A stretch of DNA of 64,000 bases. Source: Spongiivirga citrea. GTDB taxonomy: Bacteria; Bacteroidota; Bacteroidia; Flavobacteriales; Flavobacteriaceae. A program made the translations under genes and the position numbers. The DNA is taken from assembly GCF_010671565.1 (NCBI RefSeq), contig NZ_JAABOQ010000003.1, forward strand, positions 248,001 to 312,000, in the 5' to 3' direction. The notes beneath the pieces are model-generated. The model saw nothing but the letters and a program-made list of their open reading frames with translations, was not told the origin of the DNA and did no database searches. Below are positions 35,072-44,623 of this stretch, one piece after another; positions within the stretch are counted from its first letter, which is position 1, and each line of letters begins with the position of its first letter.

Positions 35072-37588
35072 CTACCGAGCACCATGAATATCTTGGTAGG
35101 TATTTACAAATGTGTTTTTAACACGTTCAGATTTAAAGAAATACGGAATCCAAATTGCCGCAGCAATAATTCCTCTTATTATTCCCTTGCTAGAATTTTT
35201 ATAATCAGTGTTTGTAAGTACGTCCGACAGTATTAGATCGGCTAGCACAATATCAATTATTTGAAAAACTACATTTAGCACATAAAAAATAATAATAAGC
35301 TTAGGAAGACTTGTTCTTTTAGAATAAAAAAGAATACATAATAAAATCACAAATATCATGGAACCAACATTATAAACAAGTTCAAACAAATACAATGCTC
35401 CTATTTCAATTCTTGTTGCCGCATCATAAGAACCTAAAGCCACCCAAGTGGATTCGTCTAAAAACCCCCCTGTAAGCACTCCGACTATTAGCACAAAAGG
35501 AGTTATCGTTATACCAATTGCAGGAAGAATCAACCAACCGCCAATACCTTTCTTATTCGAAATGCTTATCTCATTTGATGGATTATATTTTTTGTAAATT
35601 TTAAAGCAAAAAATAGAAAACAAAATAATCGTTATTAAAGATGTCAAGATTGGAATATAACTAATCCCCTTCGCATTAGCAGCTTTCACATTATAGGTGA
35701 TATAAGAAGATAAATCCGATTGTATCTCATCATGTTTTTTTAAAAAATCTTCTACCTCGTCCGCTTCTATTACATCTTTGGCAAGTTTATAGTCGTATTT
35801 GACTGTAACTATCTTTCCAAACCCATTCATTTCACTCATATAACTAAACCCTAGTCCCTCTATCTTATTCGAAACTGGCTCCACATTCCATGTCTCAGGA
35901 AGTCTTATAGTACTTGTTTTTGTAAAATTCGTTGGCTCTCCTGCCCAATAAGGCATTTTTCTTTTTGCTGATTTTGTATGCTGAATGATAGACTCTAATT
36001 CCAAAGGATATATTTCTGCATAAATATTTTGTTCATCCTCCGCATCTTGCCAAAAGTCATCAACCTTGTAAAATTCGGTTGTAACAAGTCTATTCGATAC
36101 TGATCTTTCAGAATCATCTATCTCAAAATCTCTTTCTGTTTGTACGGAAGGATAAAGCGAGCTATAGAAATTTAAAAATTGTTGCTGAATCGTTTCCCTT
36201 GAATTATTGTCGAAATACGATCGCATAAAGTCGGCGCGACTTCCCGTATATTCTGTTTTAACCTTTATTAAAGCCTCTTTCCCTATTTCGTTTACAAAAA
36301 TGTCTTCTTGGATTTCTATTGAAGTAATTGGACTAGTTTCAATCCTCTTTAGATTGTTTTCACCTTGTTTAATCAATAGTCCAAATTGGTAATTCGGTAA
36401 GAATAAATTATTAATATCACCTCCCTGATTAGATACCGTTGGATCAACAAAATAGTCCTTCCCATCATAACTAAAGTTAACAATACAATGATCGAAAACT
36501 GTATGCGAAGGCATTACCTTTTCGATCTCATTTTTTAGATAAGTATTTACCAAAAAAGGATGTGATTCAACGCCAATCTCTCTCAGTAAAGAAACTAATA
36601 AAAGGGATTTGTCTTTGCAATCCCCAAAACGTTGATCAAATACTTTTCGCGGAGCATTGGGTCGATACGCCCCAATGCCCGACTCAAATCCTAAATAACG
36701 AATCTCATCTTGCACAAGACGTATGGCATCAAGGATCTGATCCTTTAATACTCTATCATTATTATCGGGTATTAAATTTCTAATTGTCTTTTTGTCATAC
36801 TTGTAAAGCGGTAGAGCCCAATTCACAACTTCACTCCAATTACTATAGGTGCTGACCTGAACATTTTTTTGAGGATCATACCAACTAGGTGTATTATTAT
36901 CAAAAACAAGAACGTCATCTGCACTAAAGTCCCATGAATAAGCTACGTTACTGCCAACCCTTGATTTTTTAGGTGCCTTAGCACCTAAGAAATATTTAAA
37001 GTTTAACTGTTCCTCATTTAGTGCAATTACCCTTTGAAATACCCGACTACAAGGAAAGGTGAATTTCTGATAAAAGGAGCTAAAGTAACTTCCTTTATTT
37101 ATAGGATTGAAACCTTTTATAGTATACGAATATTGAATAATATCTCCTTTTCTAATATCAGAAAGATCAACAATTGCAGTTAGCGATCCATCATAAAGAG
37201 ATCGATCCATCCCAGTTTCTCGTTGAATGGTTTTAATAAATGAGTCTTCAAGTCTATCATATCTTTTATTCCCTCGAACAACACTGATTTCGTGAAAGAC
37301 TAGTGCTTGATATTTAGGATCAAAATCCACACTTATCGTTGACATATTTTGAATGCCTTCAGAATTAAGCAATTTAAATGCATATTTTCGATAAATGGTC
37401 TTTTCAACAATATTATCTTGATTATCGATTAATAGATATTTGAAACCTCCAGAATTGTCTACAACATTCTCGTCTTTTACTTCAATTTTAGTGACCCATC
37501 TGGGATGCTTAGCCTTTTTTACTTGAGCCGATGCGGAGTAGGAAAGGAAAAATATTATGAGTATTTGAGGAAGTAATTTTAGACTCAT
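35072..37588 (-). CDS. DUF3857/transglutaminase-like protein with DUF2569 membrane domain
   Basis: An 838-residue exported protein: signal peptide, DUF3857 (about 40-250), a transglutaminase-like domain (about 270-400) with Cys in FGDCKDKSLL, His in SHTVFDHCIV and Asp in YFVDPTVSN, a linker, and a C-terminal membrane domain (about 645-820) of DUF2569 type with GIGGWLILPAIGITITPF. Periplasmic peptide or protein processing is plausible. The gene is flanked by spacers with no other features. Confidence 0.82.
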   Translation of the reverse strand: MSLKLLPQILIIFFLSYSASAQVKKAKHPRWVTKIEVKDENVVDNSGGFKYLLIDNQDNIVEKTIYRKYAFKLLNSEGIQNMSTISVDFDPKYQALVFHEISVVRGNKRYDRLEDSFIKTIQRETGMDRSLYDGSLTAIVDLSDIRKGDIIQYSYTIKGFNPINKGSYFSSFYQKFTFPCSRVFQRVIALNEEQLNFKYFLGAKAPKKSRVGSNVAYSWDFSADDVLVFDNNTPSWYDPQKNVQVSTYSNWSEVVNWALPLYKYDKKTIRNLIPDNNDRVLKDQILDAIRLVQDEIRYLGFESGIGAYRPNAPRKVFDQRFGDCKDKSLLLVSLLREIGVESHPFLVNTYLKNEIEKVMPSHTVFDHCIVNFSYDGKDYFVDPTVSNQGGDINNLFLPNYQFGLLIKQGENNLKRIETSPITSIEIQEDIFVNEIGKEALIKVKTEYTGSRADFMRSYFDNNSRETIQQQFLNFYSSLYPSVQTERDFEIDDSERSVSNRLVTTEFYKVDDFWQDAEDEQNIYAEIYPLELESIIQHTKSAKRKMPYWAGEPTNFTKTSTIRLPETWNVEPVSNKIEGLGFSYMSEMNGFGKIVTVKYDYKLAKDVIEADEVEDFLKKHDEIQSDLSSYITYNVKAANAKGISYIPILTSLITIILFSIFCFKIYKKYNPSNEISISNKKGIGGWLILPAIGITITPFVLIVGVLTGGFLDESTWVALGSYDAATRIEIGALYLFELVYNVGSMIFVILLCILFYSKRTSLPKLIIIFYVLNVVFQIIDIVLADLILSDVLTNTDYKNSSKGIIRGIIAAAIWIPYFFKSERVKNTFVNTYQDIHGAR

Positions 37589-37656
37589 TATTAAAAAATT
37601 TATTCTAGGTTAGTTTAGTCAAACATATATTTTATTCGGTCAAGAACAAAATTTCT

Positions 37657-39762
37657 TTATTCTTCTCGTTCTCCCGGACTAAACCCTCCAGGCGCATCTC
37701 TAACTTCCAATACAGTTCCAGCTGCTCCAGTATCATTCCATATTTGCCATTCACTAAAGTCATATTTTGGATTTCCAAAAGTAACACTGAGTTTCCGAAA
37801 TGCCCGACCATCTTCGAATTCGTGATTCGTCCCAGTTCCATCTTCACCGACTACGCCAAATACATCAATGATATTCTCTTCGGCATCAACTAGTTCATAA
37901 TTATCGTCGCCATTGCTGTCGGCTAAGGTGGTATTTGATGGTATGAGATCTGGACTGAATCCGTAGACTGATTCGAAAACAGCTTTGTTAGGAGAAATTA
38001 CCAAAGTAGTGTTTGGAAATAAAATCCCTTCCAGTTCCTCTTCTACACTTACTGTTGTACTTTCATTGGTATAGCGACGTAATTTCCAACCTGTAATATT
38101 TACCGCTTCATCGGATGCATTATACAACTCGATAAACCGTGCGCCATCATTATTGTTAGGATCAGCTAACTCGGAAAAGATAATCGCATTTGAAGAACTA
38201 GTCGGCGTGCAATTTTGATATGGATTTGAAAAAGTCACATCCTCTATTTCTCGAATTTTCAAAAACCTTCCTTCTTCATCTTCTAAAACAACCGCTCTTA
38301 TTTGACCGTTCCCTGATGGAAAAGTCAAATTTGCAAAGGTTGACTCACCGGAATTTCTTAATGAAATGGTTTCGAAGGAATCACAATGAATTAATCGTCT
38401 TTCTCCATCATCAGTCCCACTAAAAAATGCATAGGCCGAATTTTGTTCTTCCGTTACTAGTTCTAAATTATTAATAGCAATCAAAGATCCAGGAATTGCC
38501 AATTCCATTGTTGTTAATTCAGTTGGTATTAAAGTTACTTCTTCCTCTGTTCTAAAAAGAAATTGGTCAGCTTGTTCTAGCGGAATTTCATCAATAAATC
38601 CGTTTCTTAATATCCCAATTGCCAACATTCCTTGTTTGGTGTTACCCAGTGCTAATTGATCGAGTTTCAGTTTTATTTTTCCTCCTAAAGGAAAACGCTG
38701 ATATAGCAACTCTCCTTCAACTAAAATGGGAATTCCAACTGTCGGATTCTCAGCTTTATCTTGGATAACTATGCTGTTTATAAAATTCTTTTCTTCATCA
38801 GTTGAAATAACATAGCCTTCCGTTATTTGATTATCCAATCCAAAATCAATAACTGATCCATTATATTTTGAGACAACTTCGTTTAGAGAAATTGTAGTTT
38901 CCAAATTCTGGCTAATATCGCATCGGCTTTCATTAAATATAAGATCACTGGTATCTCGTATTTGCAAAACGTTTTTGGTATCACTAAAATCTCTTGAAAG
39001 CACCGCAGTAATTGTTCCTTTTCCACTTGGAATCACTTCAGAAACAAAATCAGAAAACTTACTACTACTTACTATCATAGTACTCGCATCAGCACATTGT
39101 TGTAAACGTCGTTCCCCATCAAATTGATCATCACCTTCTCCCGCGTAGGTTTTTCCAACTTCTGAAGTTGCGAACTGTGCATTATTTAGTGTTACCAACG
39201 TATTTAAATCACTTTCGCTAACACCTGCTATACTAATATCTTTGGGGATTATCGTTCCAACCTGAGTGCTCCTGATTATACTATTTTCTAATTCTTGCTG
39301 CGGAACTCGATCTAATTCTCCGTTTATCAGTTTGCCAATTACCAACACTCCATTTTCTTTTGAAACAGATAAACCAGCTAATTTGATGAATACTTTTCTT
39401 CCTATTTCATAAGTTGAAAAGAGTCCACTTTGATTGATATCTACCCTAAAACCTAATCTCGGATCCTCGTTACTCGATGAATCATCCAACTTATTTTGGA
39501 TGATCAGTTCTTTAAAGAAGTTACCCTTCTCATCACTCGACACGACATAACCCTCTATATAAATTGTTTCATCTTCACGAAATGTCACCGCTCCAAATGA
39601 TTGATCGAAACGTTCTTTTACTGCTTTGAACGTTGTTTTTGTTCCTTCTATAGCTGGCTCTTCAAATTCCTGATTCAATGCTGATGGAATTTCGAATTCG
39701 TCGTCGCTGACGCAGGCGGCTAGAAGAAAGCTGATTATTAAGTATGTTAGTTTGGTTTTCAT
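37657..39762 (-). CDS. DUF5689 and lamin-tail domain lipoprotein
   Basis: A 701-residue lipoprotein (lipobox AAC, Cys17). At least two DUF5689-like modules are seen (IYIEGYVVSSDEKGNFFKEL and the parallel ITEGYVISTDEEKNFINSIV). Near residues 555-660 lies a lamin-tail domain (IIFSELADPNNNDGARFIEL, YNASDEAVNITGWKLRRY). Such domains occur on secreted nucleases and nucleic-acid-binding proteins. It is 211 bases downstream of a TonB-dependent receptor. Confidence 0.82.
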   Translation of the reverse strand: MKTKLTYLIISFLLAACVSDDEFEIPSALNQEFEEPAIEGTKTTFKAVKERFDQSFGAVTFREDETIYIEGYVVSSDEKGNFFKELIIQNKLDDSSSNEDPRLGFRVDINQSGLFSTYEIGRKVFIKLAGLSVSKENGVLVIGKLINGELDRVPQQELENSIIRSTQVGTIIPKDISIAGVSESDLNTLVTLNNAQFATSEVGKTYAGEGDDQFDGERRLQQCADASTMIVSSSKFSDFVSEVIPSGKGTITAVLSRDFSDTKNVLQIRDTSDLIFNESRCDISQNLETTISLNEVVSKYNGSVIDFGLDNQITEGYVISTDEEKNFINSIVIQDKAENPTVGIPILVEGELLYQRFPLGGKIKLKLDQLALGNTKQGMLAIGILRNGFIDEIPLEQADQFLFRTEEEVTLIPTELTTMELAIPGSLIAINNLELVTEEQNSAYAFFSGTDDGERRLIHCDSFETISLRNSGESTFANLTFPSGNGQIRAVVLEDEEGRFLKIREIEDVTFSNPYQNCTPTSSSNAIIFSELADPNNNDGARFIELYNASDEAVNITGWKLRRYTNESTTVSVEEELEGILFPNTTLVISPNKAVFESVYGFSPDLIPSNTTLADSNGDDNYELVDAEENIIDVFGVVGEDGTGTNHEFEDGRAFRKLSVTFGNPKYDFSEWQIWNDTGAAGTVLEVRDAPGGFSPGEREE

Positions 39763-39843
39763 TTTAGTTTATTTCTTACTTGATTAATTTGTCTCACATA
39801 AGGTTCTCGATGATTAATCATTTCACAACCTTCTGGCTTTACA

Positions 39844-39865
39844 CCCTCTCCCTCAAGGGAGAGGG
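39844..39865 (+). repeat. Perfect palindrome CCCTCTCCC-TCAA-GGGAGAGGG
   Basis: A 9-base perfect stem with a four-base loop, in the spacer between the receptor and the DUF5689 gene. There is no T-run after it on either strand, so a terminator is unlikely; it looks like a REP-type element. Confidence 0.6.
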
Positions 39866-39973
39866 GACTCTTATGGAGTTATTTATATATTCTTTTCAAC
39901 TAGTTTTATTAGTCATATTTAGAGTTCTCGATACAATTTCTATTTCATAGAAATCACTCGAACCAACAATTAG

Positions 39974-42688
39974 TTAAAACCTCAAATAACAGCCAACAAA
40001 AAAGTTGGTGCCTCGGCCGAACCAGTATTTATTTCCGAAAACTGGACGGTCTCTTTCGAAATCTTCCTTTAGCTGATTGTAATTTGAATTCCGTCCTTGT
40101 TCGAATCCGCCTGTTTTATAGGTCTCATTTAAAATATTGTTGATGCTAGCAAAAAACCCGAGATAATAGTCTTTCACCTTCCATGATTTACCGCCGACTG
40201 CATTGACGACCATATAAGGTTCAAACTCTTCTTGTTTTAATAAATCTCTCGCTAAGTCATTATCGATATTATTAAGCGGAAGACCATCACCATCTAAAAA
40301 GAAATTATTACTTCGCGGTAGTGGAGCAACATCTACATATGCGTTGCTGAAAAAGTTTACTGTTGGACTAAACCACCAATATTCTGGATCGCGATATTCG
40401 AAGCCGACTGAGTAAGCTCGTTGTGGACCGTTGGCAAGTTTATAGTCTTTAAGGTTCGTTTGACCTATATCTAAAAACCCATTCTCTAGATCTTCAGAAC
40501 TCAGTATTAAATTGGGATTATTACTATATGTATATTGACCAAATGAGATTACTCCCTTTAATTTTAAAGTGGATGTAATTGGGGATTCGATACCTAATTC
40601 GCCACCAAAATGAGTCTTACCAACCCCTTGAATGACTTCTTGCACAAAAGCTGCCGCATCACCACCAATACCATCGGTAAAGTAAAAAGAGACTTCGTTT
40701 GCATTATCGATCTGACTATAGAAACCGGTTAATCTTCCTTTTAAAAATGGAAATCTGAAAATGTAGCTAGCATCTGCACTTGACAACTTTTCCTCTGGAA
40801 TATTCGCTACGATTTCATGACTTTCCCGAGGATTTACATAACTGTTTCTAATATTAGGAGCGCGTTGCTCATACATCCCATTTAGCTGAAAAAGGTGCCG
40901 GCCTGATAGTTTGAAAGTTGCTCCTGCCTTTCCTGCGTATGAAACGAAATTGAGTTGTTCTCCTTTTCCAAAAGAACTCCCTTGATAAGGTTCACTTTCG
41001 AAAAAACCTTCTCTTATATATGTTGTAGTGGCTCCAGAAAACGCAACGAAATAGTCTAACATATTTGATTTGCCTTGAAGCTGGACAAAACCCTCTGTCA
41101 CTTGCGCATTAATTGCATAGTTGTATCTAAAAATATCACCTTCAGCAATTCGTCTATCTGGATCTAGTAAGTCATATTGATAATTGTCGAACGTACTGGT
41201 ATTGATATAATCATCGCCTCCCAGCAAATCCGTTAACTGAGCGAAATTGGCGGAGTTTAATTGACGATATTTGGCTTTAGCATTAAGCGCCAACTTATCT
41301 GTTAGTCGATAATTGACAATGGTATTTGTGGCAATTGTTTTGTCTTCAGTTCGGTCATCATATAAGACATAATCGGAAGTATCGCCTAGGTTTTGTTCGT
41401 AAAGCGATTGCCAATTTATTTGACCATTTGCTACAAATTCTTGCTCATTGGTAAATGCTTCTTCAAAATTTATCGGATTCCTGCTTAAAGTATAACTTGG
41501 TAATTTTCGGTAATATGTCGCACTAGGATTATTGGCATTTCGATAATCTAATCGGCTTGAAGTACTATTTCCAAATTGGTATGCAACATTGGTGTTCATA
41601 TTTAGTTTATCAGAAACATTCCAAAAATGATTGAGCATGACTATTGGTTCTTCTACCTTTCGTTCACGTGAATTTCGAATTTCACCATCTTGAAAACCCC
41701 AATATTCATTGTATTGATTTCCCTTTAAATCGAATATCTCTTGTGTGACAGGAGATGTTCGACCTCGACGATTGGGCGTGTAGATTCCTGTAATATTAAA
41801 AGAATGATCATCTCCCAACTTCTTTTCAACACCAATAAAAACCGAATTGGCATCATACAAACTACCCTGAACATAAGCTTGTTCTGCCCAACGTCTTGAA
41901 AGTGCTAATGAATACGACCAACCCGACTTGCTTTCTCCTGAATTATAGCTGGCCATCACTCGATTGCGATACGAACGGTTGGACGCTGCGTATGAAATAC
42001 TTGTTCCTTTTCGCATTTGCGATGCGCGCATATTGATATTTGTAGAACCTAAGGCTCTCCCAAAATCAACATTTGAAGCTCCCAAACCATTTACAAATTC
42101 TTGATTTCGAGTTGCATCATTAAGTCCACCCCAATTACTCCATTGTGGCCTACCCGTTTGAAACTTATTCATTTTAATGCCATTAATCAAAATGGTATTA
42201 TTGGAGGCATCAAGGCCTCTTAACCTGAAAAATGAGCTGCTAAATTCAAAAGCTGCAGTGCGTAAAAAGATGTCTTTGGTTGCCTGTAACAAGCTCGGAG
42301 TATTTTGGGCTAGAATATCGTCTTCAGCAAAATCTGCGTTGCTAAGACTAATGAAATTCTCTTCTTGATCCGTTTGAATGTCGGGTTGTAATAAGATCTG
42401 ACCGATATCAATTTTACCAATATCAGAAATTTTTATTTGGAGTTGCTGTGTCAGGAATCCTCGTTTGATAAAATTAAGGATATGGGTGCCAAAACCAGTT
42501 TTTTCGATACGAAATACACCTTTTTCGTCAGTAATAGCGAAAATTTGAGATGTGCCAACGGATACTTCAACTCCAACAATTGGATTGACATCTCGTTCGT
42601 TTAAAACTGTTCCTACGATAACCGTTTCTGGCTGTGAATAGCAGCAATAGCTGACACACAAGCAGCATGTGAGTACAAATAACCTCAA
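39974..42688 (-). CDS. TonB-dependent receptor with carboxypeptidase-like regulatory domain
   Basis: A 904-residue outer-membrane receptor: signal peptide, a CarboxypepD_reg-like domain (about 22-100; IVGTVLNERDVNPIVGVEVS), a plug (about 120-230; FFRLRGLDASNNTILINGIK) and a beta-barrel ending in NFFVGCYLRF. The start is TTG at 42688 (no in-frame ATG near). It lies between a DUF5689/lamin-tail lipoprotein downstream and a divergent secreted nuclease-family gene, suggesting uptake of nucleic acid or phosphate; ligand unproven. Confidence 0.88.
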   Translation of the reverse strand: MRLFVLTCCLCVSYCCYSQPETVIVGTVLNERDVNPIVGVEVSVGTSQIFAITDEKGVFRIEKTGFGTHILNFIKRGFLTQQLQIKISDIGKIDIGQILLQPDIQTDQEENFISLSNADFAEDDILAQNTPSLLQATKDIFLRTAAFEFSSSFFRLRGLDASNNTILINGIKMNKFQTGRPQWSNWGGLNDATRNQEFVNGLGASNVDFGRALGSTNINMRASQMRKGTSISYAASNRSYRNRVMASYNSGESKSGWSYSLALSRRWAEQAYVQGSLYDANSVFIGVEKKLGDDHSFNITGIYTPNRRGRTSPVTQEIFDLKGNQYNEYWGFQDGEIRNSRERKVEEPIVMLNHFWNVSDKLNMNTNVAYQFGNSTSSRLDYRNANNPSATYYRKLPSYTLSRNPINFEEAFTNEQEFVANGQINWQSLYEQNLGDTSDYVLYDDRTEDKTIATNTIVNYRLTDKLALNAKAKYRQLNSANFAQLTDLLGGDDYINTSTFDNYQYDLLDPDRRIAEGDIFRYNYAINAQVTEGFVQLQGKSNMLDYFVAFSGATTTYIREGFFESEPYQGSSFGKGEQLNFVSYAGKAGATFKLSGRHLFQLNGMYEQRAPNIRNSYVNPRESHEIVANIPEEKLSSADASYIFRFPFLKGRLTGFYSQIDNANEVSFYFTDGIGGDAAAFVQEVIQGVGKTHFGGELGIESPITSTLKLKGVISFGQYTYSNNPNLILSSEDLENGFLDIGQTNLKDYKLANGPQRAYSVGFEYRDPEYWWFSPTVNFFSNAYVDVAPLPRSNNFFLDGDGLPLNNIDNDLARDLLKQEEFEPYMVVNAVGGKSWKVKDYYLGFFASINNILNETYKTGGFEQGRNSNYNQLKEDFERDRPVFGNKYWFGRGTNFFVGCYLRF

Positions 42689-42847
42689 AATACATTAGAT
42701 TAAAAGTGGCGGCAGGAGCTGTGAATATACTATGCATGCATAATATTTATGGAAAAAATACTATATATTGCTTATTTAATCGTTAAAATGCAAAATAATT
42801 GCAATATCTTTAGAAAAATTGTTAATTGAACTTATATTTAATATAAT

Positions 42848-42991
42848 ATGAATTTAAGAAATACGAATTCCTCAGAATTATCAGGCTCATATAAAACGAT
42901 GATGGATGATATGCTAGACCGAGTAGAAGCTGGCAGCTTAGAATATGTTTCTATCGATGTTATTAAAAAGAGGCACGGGCTTGAGGATTAA
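42848..42991 (+). CDS. 47-residue hypothetical protein before the nuclease gene
   Basis: A short frame starting MNLRNTNSSELSGSYKTMMD and ending VIKKRHGLED. It has the composition of a small helical protein and overlaps or abuts the start of the secreted nuclease gene, so the two may be coupled. I do not recognise it. It is offered as a likely gene because its reading frame is clean; a chance frame is possible. Confidence 0.4.
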   Translation: MNLRNTNSSELSGSYKTMMDDMLDRVEAGSLEYVSIDVIKKRHGLED

Positions 42992-44042
42992 ATTGAATCA
43001 TATTATAATAATCATACTTGTATGTTTTTTTCTTCCATATTTTAGTTCTGCTCAGTTAAAAGAGAAAAAATTTAAAGTCCACACCATCGCATTCTACAAT
43101 GTTGAAAATCTCTTTGATACTATTAATAACCCTAACACCTTTGATGATGATCGCACACCAGAGGGTAAGGATCGATGGACAAAGAAAAACTATCTAGATA
43201 AAATTGATAAGCTGTCTGGAGTCATTAGCAATATTGGTGCTGAAATTTCAAAAAATGCTCCTGCTATTGTAGGTCTTGCAGAAATTGAAAACAGACAGGT
43301 CATTGAAGATCTTATTGCGCATCCTAACCTCTCGAAATGGGATTATGGTATTGTTCACTTTAACTCAAGAGATGCTCGTGGTATTGATGTTGCACTTATT
43401 TATAGGCGAAACGTTTTTAATATACTTTCCTTTAATAAACATGAACTACATATCGTCGATAGCCAAACAAACTTAAGGCAGTACACTCGAGATCAATTGG
43501 TCGTAACGGGTATTTTAGAAGGTGATGAAGTCAGTTTTATTGTAAATCATTGGCCATCTCGAAGAGGCGGAACCGCTAGAAGTGGTTATAAACGTGAAGC
43601 GGCGGCATATTTAACCAAGCGATTAATCGATTCAATTTCTAACATCACCACAAAACCAAAAATACTAATCATGGGTGATTTTAATGATGACCCAAATAAC
43701 AAGAGCATTAACAAGGTTTTGAGGGCAAATGAAAAGATCAAACCAACTGATTCCATAGGATTGTACAACCCCATGATGAGAATGTTTAAAAAAGGCCTTG
43801 GTACTTTGGCTTATCGGGATAACTGGAATCTATTTGATCAATTTTTAGTGAGTCCACAATTGTTGGACATCACAAATAAGGGCTTTCGCTATTGGAAGGC
43901 TGGTATTTATAATCCGGATTATTTGGTTGCCAAAGAAGGGAAATATAAGGGCTATCCACTCAGAGCCTACAGCAATGGTGTGTACGCTGGAGGGTTTAGT
44001 GATCATTTCCCAGTGTATGTTTACTTGATTAAGGAGCTGTAA
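42981..44042 (+). CDS. Endonuclease/exonuclease/phosphatase-family protein, exported
   Basis: An EEP-fold enzyme of about 354 residues with signal peptide (MRIKLNHIIIIILVCFFLPY type, ending FSSAQ). Motifs: FYNVENLFD, GLAEIENR (catalytic Glu), RGIDVALIYR, VNHWPSRRGG, MGDFNDDPNN, and GFSDHFPVYVYL at the end. Likely a periplasmic or secreted nuclease or phosphodiesterase. Start TTG 42981 gives a proper signal peptide; TTG 42993 and ATG 42945 are alternatives. Divergent from the TonB-dependent receptor. Confidence 0.85.
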   Translation: MRIKLNHIIIIILVCFFLPYFSSAQLKEKKFKVHTIAFYNVENLFDTINNPNTFDDDRTPEGKDRWTKKNYLDKIDKLSGVISNIGAEISKNAPAIVGLAEIENRQVIEDLIAHPNLSKWDYGIVHFNSRDARGIDVALIYRRNVFNILSFNKHELHIVDSQTNLRQYTRDQLVVTGILEGDEVSFIVNHWPSRRGGTARSGYKREAAAYLTKRLIDSISNITTKPKILIMGDFNDDPNNKSINKVLRANEKIKPTDSIGLYNPMMRMFKKGLGTLAYRDNWNLFDQFLVSPQLLDITNKGFRYWKAGIYNPDYLVAKEGKYKGYPLRAYSNGVYAGGFSDHFPVYVYLIKEL

Positions 44043-44068
44043 CTCGCTTTCATTTAGAAAACCTCTAT

Positions 44069-44518
44069 TTAGCTAAATTGTCCCAACCAAGTACTCCAAG
44101 GAATTCGACTTAACAACAATACTAATCCGATGGTATAAAAAATGGCAAACATCTTGAATTTTGAGTCGCTAGCAACTTTCTTTTTATGCTTACTCCACCC
44201 CATAGTAATAAACACAATAGCTAAAATGTTAATTAATGGGTGCTCAACCAAATACAAACGCAGTGTGGGGTCTTTCATAACCGCGCCCATACCTTGTTCA
44301 CCAAATTGAGAAAAATATGGTGTTACGAAGTATAAAACAAGCCCGATGAGTAATTGTATATGAGAAAATATTAAAGCAAACAATCCTAAGCGTATGTCTT
44401 TTGCTTCGAACTCTTTCTTAGTCGATAACTTTATGATTGAATTGATTACTGCAATTGCTAGTGCTAGTATAACTAAAAATGCCCAATAGGAGTGCAGCGT
44501 TCTTATGATGTCGTACAT
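44069..44518 (-). CDS. Four-helix membrane protein, cytochrome b-like (uncertain)
   Basis: A 149-residue polytopic membrane protein with histidines inside or beside helices (TLHSYWAFLV, FSHIQLLIGLVLYF, VEHPLINILAIVF), placed as in heme-b proteins. The frame extends 18 residues up, but MYDIIRTLHS is the natural start. Bacteroidota homologues are sometimes mislabelled as ribosomal protein L27 (recalled). Function not known. Confidence 0.55.
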   Translation of the reverse strand: MYDIIRTLHSYWAFLVILALAIAVINSIIKLSTKKEFEAKDIRLGLFALIFSHIQLLIGLVLYFVTPYFSQFGEQGMGAVMKDPTLRLYLVEHPLINILAIVFITMGWSKHKKKVASDSKFKMFAIFYTIGLVLLLSRIPWSTWLGQFS

Positions 44519-44573
44519 GGTGGTATAGTTTGTTATTTTAAGTAAAGATAACTTCCCAATGGTAGAAAACAAA

Positions 44574-44600
44574 AAACCCCGACCAAATTGGCCGGGGTTT
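44574..44600 (-). terminator. Terminator of the Oar-like receptor gene
   Basis: An 8-base stem AAACCCCG / CGGGGTTT extended by CC/GG, loop AAATT. On the minus strand it is followed by TTTTTT. Confidence 0.8.
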
Positions 44601-44623
44601 CTATACTATGTTTATGAAGCAGC

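Noticed and set aside
39844-39865. Terminator for the TonB-dependent receptor
   Set aside because: No U-tract follows the stem on the minus strand.
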